Part shown: in pieces, positions 1-6,071 of the stretch | Layout: each line of letters starts with the position of its first letter | Position numbering within the stretch: position 1 is the stretch's first letter | NCBI RefSeq assembly: GCF_018372875.1 | Contig: NZ_JAHAIF010000084.1 | Coordinates: 1 to 6,235, forward strand | Direction: 5' to 3' | Length of the DNA stretch: 6,235 nucleotides | DNA from: Clostridium sp. | Lineage (GTDB): Bacteria; Bacillota; Clostridia; Clostridiales; Clostridiaceae | Notes under the pieces: model-generated | Databases searched by the model: none | The model's input: only the letters and a program-made list of their open reading frames with translations | What the model was told of the DNA's origin: nothing | Position numbers and translations under genes: made by a program

Positions 1-90
1 ATTATATTATATCTCATGGGTGGGACTTTATATACCGAAGAAATGATTGAAAATATAAAAATTCAAAAACTACTTGAAGAAATCTATTAA
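1..90 (+). CDS. 3' end of an unidentified rightward gene (partial)
   Basis: Frame 1 is open from the window edge to a TAA at 88-90 and gives 29 residues, ending in a charged, probably helical tail (EEMIENIKIQKLLEEIY). The other two forward frames hit stops at about 44-50, so this is the best candidate. The following hairpin and the convergent operon also fit a gene end here. The fragment is too short to assign a family. A C-terminal helix of a small regulator or enzyme is possible, but nothing in the residues decides it. A chance open stretch cannot be excluded. Confidence 0.45.
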   Translation: MILYLMGGTLYTEEMIENIKIQKLLEEIY

Positions 91-107
91 ATACAAAAAC
101 AATTATA

Positions 108-144
108 AAGAGGTATTACACTAGCTCTTAGTGCAATACCTCTT
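108..144 (-). terminator. Rho-independent terminator of the PTS/glucosidase operon
   Basis: A 16-bp inverted repeat (arms 108-123 and 129-144) encloses a 5-base loop. Its single imperfect position, A118 against C134, is a mismatch in a rightward RNA but a G-U wobble in a leftward RNA. The leftward transcript also leaves the stem into a U-rich stretch (TATAATTGTTTTTG), while the rightward side is not T-rich. The hairpin lies about 33 bases beyond the stop of the glucosidase gene. It may also stop the convergent gene ending at 90, but its design favours the minus strand. Confidence 0.8.
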
Positions 145-176
145 GGATAAATACTTATTCTATTATACAAATTATA

Positions 177-1613
177 TTAATCAAAAATAGAAGCTCCATT
201 ACTTTCAATAACTTTTTTATACCAATAAAAACTGTCTTTTTTGATTCTTCTTAAATCCTTTATTTCTTTATCTTCTCTATTTACATAAACTAATCCATAT
301 CTTTTATTATATCCATTACTTGTACTTAAAACATCCACAAAAGACCATGGAAGGAAACCAAAGATATCAACCCCTAATTCAATAGCACGATGAATTGATT
401 TTAAATGCTTTGTCCAATAATCAATTCTATAATCATCGTGAACAGTTTCATCTTCTTCTAGCTTATCATAAGCTCCTAAGCCATTTTCAGTTATTATTAT
501 TGGAATATTGTAACGTTGATAAATATCTCTAAGCAAATATTCCATTCCACTAGGATCAATAGTCCAATCCCAATCATTAGTTTCTGCATTAGGGTTTTTA
601 ATATATTCGTAAAAATCTGGCATCATTTCATATGCTCCCATAGCGCCTTTTTTTCCTTCTAAATTACTTTTAGCTTCTCTTAAATAATTATTATCTTCAC
701 TTGGGAACTTTACACATTTACTTGCATAATAGTTTACACCTAAGAAATCAGAATACCCAGCTTTAATAATATCCATATCTCCATCTTCTATTTTTGGTGC
801 TATATTTTGTTCTTCTAAATATTTCATTGCCCCCACTGGATAGCTTCCTTTAAAGTATATGTCTAAAAAGAAATGATTCTTTAAATCCTCAGCATTTAAC
901 ATTGCTAACATATTTTTAGGAGAAGAATCTAAAGCATAGATTGGTGAGTAGCCAATAGCAGCACCAGCTTTACCCCCTTCAACATATTTATGTACTAGCT
1001 GGCATGCTTTTGCATGAGCAAGGTTCATATGATGATTTATTTGAAATTTTATTTGATGATTATTATGATACTTTTCTGGTATATAGTTTTTCTTTTTCCA
1101 GAACTCAACTATAATACTTTGCTCATTTATAGTAATCCAGTTCTTAATTTTATCTTTATAACGCTTAATTATAAATTCTGCATAATAAACAAAATCCTCT
1201 ACGCTCTGCCTACTTATCCATCCATCGTACTTTTCTACTAATGCCATTGGCATATCATAATGATAAATTGTTGGAATAGGTTCAATACCATTTTTTATCA
1301 ATTCATCAATAAAATTATCATAAAATTCTATTCCTTTTAAATTAACTTCCCCTGTTCCATTAGGAAACACTCTTGACCATGCAATAGAAAAACGATGAGC
1401 AGTAAAACCGCATTCTTTCATTAATTTTATATCTTCTTTATATCTATGATAACCATCACTAGCTATACTAGCATCAGAAAAACCTGTATTCTCATTTAAA
1501 ACATCCATCTGAGATAACTTTTTACCATCTTCTAATGCTGCTCCTTCCACTTGAAAAGCACTTGTTGCTGCCCCCCACAAGAATTTTGCTGGCATTTCCT
1601 TTTTTTTATTCAC
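177..1613 (-). CDS. 6-phospho-beta-glucosidase, glycoside hydrolase family 1
   Basis: This 478-residue cytoplasmic enzyme is predicted to hydrolyse the 6-phosphorylated beta-glucosides delivered by the adjacent PTS. The length is normal for GH1. Seen: the N-terminal GH1 signature at residues 11-25 (FLWGAATSAFQVEGA, with Q21 and E23), H118 in YHYDMP, acid/base E164 in TINEQ, nucleophile E376 in ITENG, and W423. The phosphate-binding loop S430-T-S-N-G-Y-N-K437-R-Y439 has the Ser, Lys and Tyr that mark 6-phospho-glycosidases. There is no signal peptide. T431 stands where 6-phospho-beta-galactosidase (LacG) has a Trp, which favours a gluco substrate. The start is GTG at 1613, preceded by GGAGGG with proper spacing; the first ATG, six codons in, has no such site. 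It overlaps the IIA gene by 8 bases and is last in the operon. The exact disaccharide is not readable from sequence. Confidence 0.95.
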   Translation of the reverse strand: MNKKKEMPAKFLWGAATSAFQVEGAALEDGKKLSQMDVLNENTGFSDASIASDGYHRYKEDIKLMKECGFTAHRFSIAWSRVFPNGTGEVNLKGIEFYDNFIDELIKNGIEPIPTIYHYDMPMALVEKYDGWISRQSVEDFVYYAEFIIKRYKDKIKNWITINEQSIIVEFWKKKNYIPEKYHNNHQIKFQINHHMNLAHAKACQLVHKYVEGGKAGAAIGYSPIYALDSSPKNMLAMLNAEDLKNHFFLDIYFKGSYPVGAMKYLEEQNIAPKIEDGDMDIIKAGYSDFLGVNYYASKCVKFPSEDNNYLREAKSNLEGKKGAMGAYEMMPDFYEYIKNPNAETNDWDWTIDPSGMEYLLRDIYQRYNIPIIITENGLGAYDKLEEDETVHDDYRIDYWTKHLKSIHRAIELGVDIFGFLPWSFVDVLSTSNGYNKRYGLVYVNREDKEIKDLRRIKKDSFYWYKKVIESNGASIFD

Positions 1614-1953
1614 AACTATTACCCTCCAATTTATTAATTCTTTCTTCTAAACTATTGTATAACATATACATATTTTCAACTAAGTTTTTTTCTGACATAA
1701 TAGTCATTAAAGTATCCTGAGCATGTATAAATAACAATGTTGGAGATATAGCTGCTCCTGTGGCTTCCTCTTGAATTATTTGAGTTTGAGATGCATGTGC
1801 TTGACGTATGTTTTCTTTTGCCTCTTTCATTTCTTTTTCATACCCTAATTTATCATTTTTAGATAAACAATTTATCGCAGCTTTTATATTCTCACGTGCA
1901 TCTCCAGCTTTTAAAATTATTTTCATTGCAACTTGTTCTAATCTATTATCCAC
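1606..1953 (-). CDS. licA: PTS lactose/cellobiose-family enzyme IIA
   Basis: This 115-residue soluble phosphocarrier accepts phosphate from HPr and passes it to the IIB encoded in the same operon. It matches the Lac/cellobiose/chitobiose IIA family in length and motifs: KIILKAGDAREN near the N-terminus, a helical middle, AHASQT at about 52-57, and the active-site block FIHAQDTLM with phospho-acceptor H77 and D80, the residue that binds metal at the trimer core of this family. The usual HAQDHLM reads HAQDTLM here. The start is GTG at 1953, inside the IIC gene with an 8-base overlap, and has AAAGGA (1962-1967) 8 bases upstream. The next Met (codon 10) would remove the first helix turn. The name licA follows the licBCAH-like gene order; celC or chbA would be equivalent by family. 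Confidence 0.93.
   Translation of the reverse strand: MDNRLEQVAMKIILKAGDARENIKAAINCLSKNDKLGYEKEMKEAKENIRQAHASQTQIIQEEATGAAISPTLLFIHAQDTLMTIMSEKNLVENMYMLYNSLEERINKLEGNSCE
1622..1627 (-). promoter_or_regulatory. Shine-Dalgarno GGAGGG deciding the GTG start of the GH1 gene
   Basis: GGAGGG lies inside the end of the IIA gene, 8 bases before the GTG at 1613. It supports GTG as the start and internal re-initiation or coupling after IIA translation. Confidence 0.8.
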
Positions 1954-3196
1954 TTATATCATCCTTTCTTGTATTATTCTTTTCTGCGCATAAGCTACTA
2001 TCATATGCTTTAAAAAATGGATACCATACTATTGTGTAAACAACTAATAAAACTGCCCATAATATAATTGCTCTTAAGTCACTAGTAACAAGTACCGAAC
2101 TAATTGGCATAGGTAACTTTACCCCTGTTAATAGCTTAGCAGGAATATTAACTAGGCCGCCCTTCATAAATATCCATGTAATTATAGGTCCAACAATTCC
2201 ATTTATCCACATAGGTGGCATTAAATAAGGATTGAATGCTACTGGAGCTCCAAAAATTACAGGCTCATTTATATTGAAAAGTGATGGAATTAAAAATACC
2301 TTACCCATTGTTCTTAATTTCTTACTCCTAGCTCTTAGCATTAATAATACTAAGGACATTGTTGCACCCATTCCTCCAATCCAAACAAAACCAACAAAAA
2401 TAGTTTCTTGTGTAACAATATTCATAGGCTGTAATCCTGAATTTAGTGCTTCAATATTTGCAGTTATACCTTCTAACATAATTGGCGTATATATAGGTGA
2501 TAGTAACCAGCTGCTTATTCCTAGAGAATATAGTATAACTGGTGTAAAACATATTAAAATAAAACCTGGTAATGTTTGTCCAAATTGATTAATAGGAGCA
2601 AACAATTTAGTAACAGCTACAAAAATATCAATTTTTAAAGTATGTACAACTATCATAGTTATAAATAGCGCAAAAAAAGTTGGTATTATTTGATTCAACC
2701 ATTTAAGAATAAATTCTGGTACTGATGTAACATTCTTAAATGGATTAATTTTTGCATAAATATTTAATATTACTGAAGCTAATAATCCAGCTAAAAAGGC
2801 TATAAGTATTCCTTTTGGCCCTAAACGACTAAATTCAAAAGAAATTGTCCCCTTATCTAAAGTTGGATTTAACATCATTAAAAATGTGCTCAATCCAATT
2901 ATTCCAGAACAAATTTGATATTCCTTATGCCCTAGTTTTACCATTCCTTGATAACCTACTAAAAAGGCAAGTATTAGTGAATATAATCCAAAACTAAAGT
3001 TATATATAGGTTGAATATCAGGCATTACTGGTATATACCCTCTAAGAATATTATATATAGATATTATTGATCCTAGAAAAATTGTTGGTAGTACAAGCAT
3101 TATACCTGTAGAAATAATTTGTATCCATTTATTCTCAGCAAACTTGTTCATTTTTGGCGCAAAATTATTTTCTAGAAATTTAATAAATGATTTCAT
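1946..3196 (-). CDS. licC: PTS lactose/cellobiose-family permease, enzyme IIC
   Basis: This 416-residue integral membrane protein should bind the beta-disaccharide outside the cell and release its C6-phosphorylated form inside, with phosphate from IIB. Hydrophobic segments are visible at roughly 24-50, 67-88, 97-110, 127-148, 170-190, 208-227, 265-287, 330-345 and 376-395. The family block FNINEPVIFGAPVAFNPYLMPP (307-328) contains E311, matching the substrate-site Glu of the ChbC/CelB/LacE fold. Before it is the cytoplasmic-loop motif RARSKKLRTMGK. At the position where relatives carry GIHG this protein has GISSW (226-230), so the conserved His is absent. The start is ATG at 3196, with AAAGGGG 7 bases upstream. 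It lies 55 bases after the IIB gene and overlaps IIA by 8 bases. The sugar is not determined by sequence; cellobiose or lichenan-type oligosaccharides are the best guess. Confidence 0.94.
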   Translation of the reverse strand: MKSFIKFLENNFAPKMNKFAENKWIQIISTGIMLVLPTIFLGSIISIYNILRGYIPVMPDIQPIYNFSFGLYSLILAFLVGYQGMVKLGHKEYQICSGIIGLSTFLMMLNPTLDKGTISFEFSRLGPKGILIAFLAGLLASVILNIYAKINPFKNVTSVPEFILKWLNQIIPTFFALFITMIVVHTLKIDIFVAVTKLFAPINQFGQTLPGFILICFTPVILYSLGISSWLLSPIYTPIMLEGITANIEALNSGLQPMNIVTQETIFVGFVWIGGMGATMSLVLLMLRARSKKLRTMGKVFLIPSLFNINEPVIFGAPVAFNPYLMPPMWINGIVGPIITWIFMKGGLVNIPAKLLTGVKLPMPISSVLVTSDLRAIILWAVLLVVYTIVWYPFFKAYDSSLCAEKNNTRKDDISG

Positions 3197-3251
3197 AAAA
3201 AAACCCCTTTCATATATTCGTTAGTGTAAAGTTTGTTATACATTCATAAAA

Positions 3252-3563
3252 TTAACTTAGTTTTTCTAATACAAAATCTAGTAAACCTTCTCCATCTATT
3301 TCTCCATAAATATCTTCTGGTATAATTTCCATTTTTACACCATTTTCTTCGGCCTTCTCTCTTAATGTTTCAAATACATACTTCATATGAGGCGCAACTA
3401 ATAAAATATCAACTTTAGCTATATATGAATCAACTTCACTTTCTGCAGTTGCTAAAACTTCAATTAAGACTTTTTTCTTTTTTGCAGCCTTTCTTAATGC
3501 TTGTGCTAGAAAACCACTTGACATACCAGCTCCACAACATAAAAATATTCTTTTCATTTCCAT
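3252..3563 (-). CDS. licB: PTS lactose/cellobiose-family enzyme IIB
   Basis: This 103-residue soluble protein takes phosphate from IIA onto a cysteine and donates it to the sugar bound by IIC. The N-terminal strand and P-loop-like segment IFLCCGAGMSSGFLAQ places the acceptor cysteine at C10, the same residue number as in E. coli ChbB; C9 is an additional neighbour. A second strand block, VDILLVAPHMKYVFE (51-65), is also typical of the family, and the length is normal. The start is ATG at 3563, preceded by a near-ideal AAGGAGG (3572-3578) with an 8-base gap. The second Met, two codons later, is less well spaced. It is first in the operon, directly behind the predicted promoter and cre site. 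The lic name rests on gene order and the LicR-type neighbour. Confidence 0.94.
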   Translation of the reverse strand: MEMKRIFLCCGAGMSSGFLAQALRKAAKKKKVLIEVLATAESEVDSYIAKVDILLVAPHMKYVFETLREKAEENGVKMEIIPEDIYGEIDGEGLLDFVLEKLS

Positions 3564-3580
3564 AATATATTCCTCCTTAT

Positions 3581-3595
3581 TGATTCCGTTTTCAT
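3581..3595 (-). promoter_or_regulatory. Catabolite-responsive element (cre), CcpA binding site
   Basis: The minus strand reads ATGAAAACGGAATCA, which matches every fixed position of the cre consensus WTGNAANCGNWNNCA. It lies between the predicted -10 box and the IIB Shine-Dalgarno, at about +3 to +17 of the predicted transcript. CcpA bound there would block initiation or early elongation of the operon when preferred sugars are present. The match is seen; the function is inferred from Firmicute beta-glucoside operons. Confidence 0.75.
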
Positions 3596-3604
3596 AATTA
3601 TCAT

Positions 3605-3632
3605 ATTATAAATTTTCTATTTAATCTTTCAC
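3605..3632 (-). promoter_or_regulatory. Promoter of the IIB-IIC-IIA-glucosidase operon
   Basis: A consensus -10 TATAAT (3605-3610) is preceded, after 16 bases, by a -35-like GTGAAA (3627-3632, four of six to TTGACA). The predicted start is near 3598, giving a leader of about 35 bases. The weak -35 and short spacer suit an activator-dependent promoter. The palindrome at 3650-3666 is centred about 60 bases upstream of the predicted start. Confidence 0.6.
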
Positions 3633-3649
3633 TAATTTTCCTTCATTAA

Positions 3650-3666
3650 CGAAATAACTTATTTCG
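3650..3666. promoter_or_regulatory. Candidate operator for the LicR-type regulator (17-bp palindrome)
   Basis: CGAAATAA-C-TTATTTCG is a perfect palindrome with 8-base arms about one central base, standing out by its CG ends in AT-rich DNA. A third half-site, ACGAAAT, occurs at 3674-3680 in direct orientation, 25 bases from the first. The centre is about 60 bases from the predicted operon start and about 65 from the regulator's own, so one site could serve both promoters. LicR-type activators are known to act at inverted repeats upstream of their target promoter; binding here is inferred. Confidence 0.6.
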
Positions 3667-3687
3667 CCAATGTACGAAATTTTAAAT

Positions 3688-3716
3688 TTGAAAAAATATA
3701 TTAAACTTGCTACTAT
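3688..3716 (+). promoter_or_regulatory. Promoter of the LicR-type regulator gene
   Basis: The -35 box TTGAAA (3688-3693) is followed after 17 bases by TACTAT (3711-3716), with an extended -10 TG at 3708-3709. The predicted start is near 3723, about 25 bases before the TTG start codon. This lies downstream of the in-frame ATG at 3670, so transcripts from this promoter could not use that ATG. Confidence 0.55.
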
Positions 3717-3736
3717 TATTTTAAATATAGAGAACT

Positions 3737-3744
3737 GGGGTGAT
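3737..3744 (+). promoter_or_regulatory. Shine-Dalgarno GGGGTGAT deciding the TTG start of the regulator
   Basis: GGGGTGAT closely matches the AGGTGAT part of the anti-16S sequence. Its G-rich core ends 7 bases before TTG at 3748. No comparable site precedes the ATG at 3670 (upstream ACTTATTTCGCCA). Confidence 0.8.
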
Positions 3745-3747
3745 TAC

Positions 3748-5673
3748 TTGAATCATAAATTACTTAATGTTATTGAATATTTATACCAACAATCTTCTCC
3801 TATTTCTTGCAAAGAATTAGCTCAACACTTTAAAGTTACTACAAGAACTATTCAAAACTATGTTAAAGATATTAATCATATATCTAGTAGTAATGCTATT
3901 ATTTCAAGTAAAAGTGGATATATGTTAAATAAACAAAAAACTGATATACTTTTTGAAAAAATTAATGTAAATATTCCTGATGATAATTTATCTAGATGTA
4001 CTTATGTTTTAAAAAAACTTTTAACTCACACAACAGAAAGTATAAATATATTTGACCTAAGTGATGAATTATTTATAAGCTATTCTACTTTTAGAAATGT
4101 ACTTTCTTATACAAACAATTATCTCAAGAAGTATAATATTAAGATTGTTTCTAATAACAACCTACTTTATCTCCAAGGTAATGAACGAGATTTAAGAAAG
4201 CTTATGAGTACAATCATATATGATGAAGTTTCTATAAATAGTTTTTCTATTGAAAATCTATATGAATATTTTAATTCTGTACTAGTAATAAAAGTTATAG
4301 ATTTTTTAGATTCATTCTCTAAAAGTAATGGTTTTACTATTAACCATTTTACAAAAATGAATTTAATTCTTCACTTTTGCATATTAATTAAAAGAATTCA
4401 AGATGGCAATATAGAAATGGATTCTTCTGTTAATTCTGATAATAGTAAGTTTTTACTTGAATGCGATCATGCACTAATAACTAAACTTCATAATGAAATA
4501 TTCAATACATTTAACATTTATATAGACAATGATAATTTAAAGGAAGCTTATCTACTTCTTCAAATTAATTCTGATTTAAATTTAAACTTAGCAAATGATA
4601 TGCTTGGAAATGAAATACTATCTTTGATGAAAGAAATCATTAAAGAAATTAAGGTTAATTATCTATTAGATTTGAATACGCCTGAATTTATTACTCCTTT
4701 TTCCTTGCATCTTAAAAGACTTATTTTTAGAATACAACATGGAAAAGTAGAAAAGAATCCTATTTTAAAGCATATAAAGAAAACGATTCCTATGATTTAT
4801 GATATTTCAACTTATGTGTCTCTTTATATAAATAATTTCTTTGAAAATGAAGTTGTCGCCGAAGATGAAATCGGATTCATCGCTCTTCACATAGGTGCAG
4901 AAATCAATAGACAAAAGTCTGATGGGGAAAAAATATCTACTATATTGGTTTTACCAAAATATTTGGAGTTAGAAAGCTATGTGAAAAAACAAATATTAAA
5001 GAACTTCCATGAAAATTTAAATATAGTTAACTCAATTTACTCTCACGAATATATACATAACATCTCAGACACAGCAGAGTTGGTTATTACTACATTTCCT
5101 CTATCACACTTTAAGAATACAAATAAATTGGAGATAGTCTCTATATCTCCGTTTTTTAATTCTGAAGATCAATTAAAGGTTCATGAGGGAATTGATTCTA
5201 TAAAGAAGAAAAGATTAAATCAAATCCTTATTAGTCAATTTGATTATTTTTTCAACAAAGAACTTTTTCATTTAGATAATGGTTCATACAAGAATGAATA
5301 TGATGTAATTAATTTTTTAGCAAAAGATCTAATTGATAAAAATTATGCTCCAAATGAGTTTTTAACTCATATAATTAATCGTGAAAAACTAACTTCTACT
5401 GCTTTTAATAATGTTTCTGTTCCACATCAATTTTTTACTGAAACTATGAGAACCGGAACAAATATATTAATATCAAAAGAAGGTATACATTGGAAAAACA
5501 ACTTAGTTCATATAGTTTTAATGGTTTGTATAAAAAATGAAGATAAAAAGAATTTTGCCTTTTTATATGAAGCACTATTAAATTTATTTACCCAGGATGA
5601 TATAGTACAAATAGTAAAAAATTCAATCTCATTTGAAGATTTTAAAAATAAAGTTTTATTATTCATCAAATAA
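3748..5673 (+). CDS. licR: LicR/MtlR-type PRD transcriptional activator of the operon
   Basis: This 641-residue protein should activate the divergent operon in response to PTS phosphorylation. Numbered from the TTG start, the domains are: HTH at about 3-44; a second Mga-like HTH at about 81-124; PRD1 at about 169-280 with H209; PRD2 at about 310-390 with H321 (SLHLKRL) and H381 (IALHIGAE); an EIIB-like domain at about 395-455; and an EIIA (mannitol/fructose)-like domain at about 500-641 with H560 in VSVPH. The length and the H381-to-EIIB spacing fit B. subtilis LicR. Two expected phosphorylation residues are missing: Q272 replaces the second PRD1 His, and L402 (codon TTA) replaces the EIIB Cys. 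TTG was chosen over the in-frame ATG at 3670 (667 residues) because of the Shine-Dalgarno, the promoter position and the HTH beginning directly after it. It is not an RNA-binding BglG/LicT antiterminator, because it has DNA-binding HTHs and no CAT domain. Confidence 0.92.
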   Translation: MNHKLLNVIEYLYQQSSPISCKELAQHFKVTTRTIQNYVKDINHISSSNAIISSKSGYMLNKQKTDILFEKINVNIPDDNLSRCTYVLKKLLTHTTESINIFDLSDELFISYSTFRNVLSYTNNYLKKYNIKIVSNNNLLYLQGNERDLRKLMSTIIYDEVSINSFSIENLYEYFNSVLVIKVIDFLDSFSKSNGFTINHFTKMNLILHFCILIKRIQDGNIEMDSSVNSDNSKFLLECDHALITKLHNEIFNTFNIYIDNDNLKEAYLLLQINSDLNLNLANDMLGNEILSLMKEIIKEIKVNYLLDLNTPEFITPFSLHLKRLIFRIQHGKVEKNPILKHIKKTIPMIYDISTYVSLYINNFFENEVVAEDEIGFIALHIGAEINRQKSDGEKISTILVLPKYLELESYVKKQILKNFHENLNIVNSIYSHEYIHNISDTAELVITTFPLSHFKNTNKLEIVSISPFFNSEDQLKVHEGIDSIKKKRLNQILISQFDYFFNKELFHLDNGSYKNEYDVINFLAKDLIDKNYAPNEFLTHIINREKLTSTAFNNVSVPHQFFTETMRTGTNILISKEGIHWKNNLVHIVLMVCIKNEDKKNFAFLYEALLNLFTQDDIVQIVKNSISFEDFKNKVLLFIK

Positions 5674-5695
5674 TACATATTAGGCAACGTCAAGT

Positions 5696-5777
5696 TTACT
5701 TTTTTCTATTACATAATATAATAAAAATAAATATGTTACTCATATTAGCATAACACAGTAGTTGAATAAAAAAGTAA
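5696..5777. repeat. Spaced 10-bp inverted repeat TTACTTTTTT / AAAAAAGTAA
   Basis: Perfect arms at 5696-5705 and 5768-5777 are separated by 62 AT-rich bases. The arms are low in complexity, so chance is likely. A remnant of a small mobile element or a long-range transcript stem is possible, but no target duplication was recognised. Confidence 0.3.
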
Positions 5778-5852
5778 TTTATAAAATGAGTCTATGATAA
5801 TTAGTTTAACATATGGGACAAGTTTGCTATCACAAACGATGATTATTTTCAC

Positions 5853-5880
5853 ATCTTAATTATTTCCCCCATATTAAGAT
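5853..5880. repeat. 8-bp inverted repeat ATCTTAAT / ATTAAGAT
   Basis: Perfect arms at 5853-5860 and 5873-5880 enclose a 12-base spacer containing a run of five C. No T-run follows on either strand, so it is not a standard terminator. It might be an operator-like site or a chance AT-rich repeat. Confidence 0.3.
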
Positions 5881-5961
5881 TAAAACTTAACAATAAAAAA
5901 GTTGATTAATAGTTCTAGAAAATATCCCTACTATGTTAACATAAATATAATACACAAAATC

Positions 5962-6001
5962 TAGGAAGTAGAAACTACATATTCTCTCCTTCCTACTTTT
6001 T
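5962..6001 (+). terminator. Possible Rho-independent terminator downstream of the regulator
   Basis: TAGGAAG (5962-5968) pairs with CTTCCTA (5989-5995), followed by C and TTTTT. The 20-base loop contains a small GTAG-AAA-CTAC hairpin. It is about 290 bases past the regulator stop, so it would end a long 3' tail or separate the regulator from the next gene. The stem is short and the loop large, so support is moderate. Confidence 0.4.
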
Positions 6002-6071
6002 ATTAAACAGAATTATTCACCAAAGTTATTTTTAATTTATTATATAATAAGTACATATTAAATAAAGATAT

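Larger units (their letters stand above)
5674..6071. other. Intergenic region without a convincing gene
   Basis: All frames on both strands are broken by frequent stops. The longest stretches are about 20-35 codons and lack a start with a Shine-Dalgarno. The region is very AT-rich and contains two inverted repeats (5696-5777 and 5853-5880) and one terminator-like hairpin (5962-6001). No clear terminator follows the regulator stop directly. No tRNA, CRISPR or recognisable insertion sequence end was seen. Confidence 0.6.

Noticed and set aside
1120..1134. GH1 acid/base motif TINEQ instead of the common NEP or NEI, suspected as a catalytic defect
   Set aside because: The catalytic Glu itself is present and the nucleophile ITENG is intact. 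From memory, NEQ occurs in other Firmicute GH1 phospho-glucosidases, so it looks like a subfamily trait.
1014..1241. Rightward ORF of 75 codons inside the GH1 gene
   Set aside because: It is antisense to a clearly conserved GH1 reading frame, has no ribosome binding site and its product is a low-complexity hydrophobic translation.
2232..2588. Rightward ORF of 118 codons inside the IIC gene
   Set aside because: It is antisense to the IIC frame containing the NEP motif. Its length reflects the few stops opposite a membrane protein gene, and no family is recognisable.
3564..3747. Possible ribonucleic antiterminator (RAT) and leader terminator, as in BglG/LicT-controlled operons
   Set aside because: The predicted operon leader is only about 35 bases, with no RAT-terminator pair, and the regulator has DNA-binding HTHs instead of a CAT RNA-binding domain.
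5508..5693. Leftward ORF of 61 codons over the regulator's 3' end
   Set aside because: It is a shadow of the EIIA-like domain coding sequence and has no supporting start signal or similarity.
5822..5837. Small hairpin GTTTG-CTATCA-CAAAC
   Set aside because: A 5-bp stem with no T-run and no gene relation is expected by chance.
6037..6050. 14-bp perfect palindrome TTATTATATAATAA
   Set aside because: It is composed only of A and T in very AT-rich DNA and so has low information. It may simply contain a -10 box.
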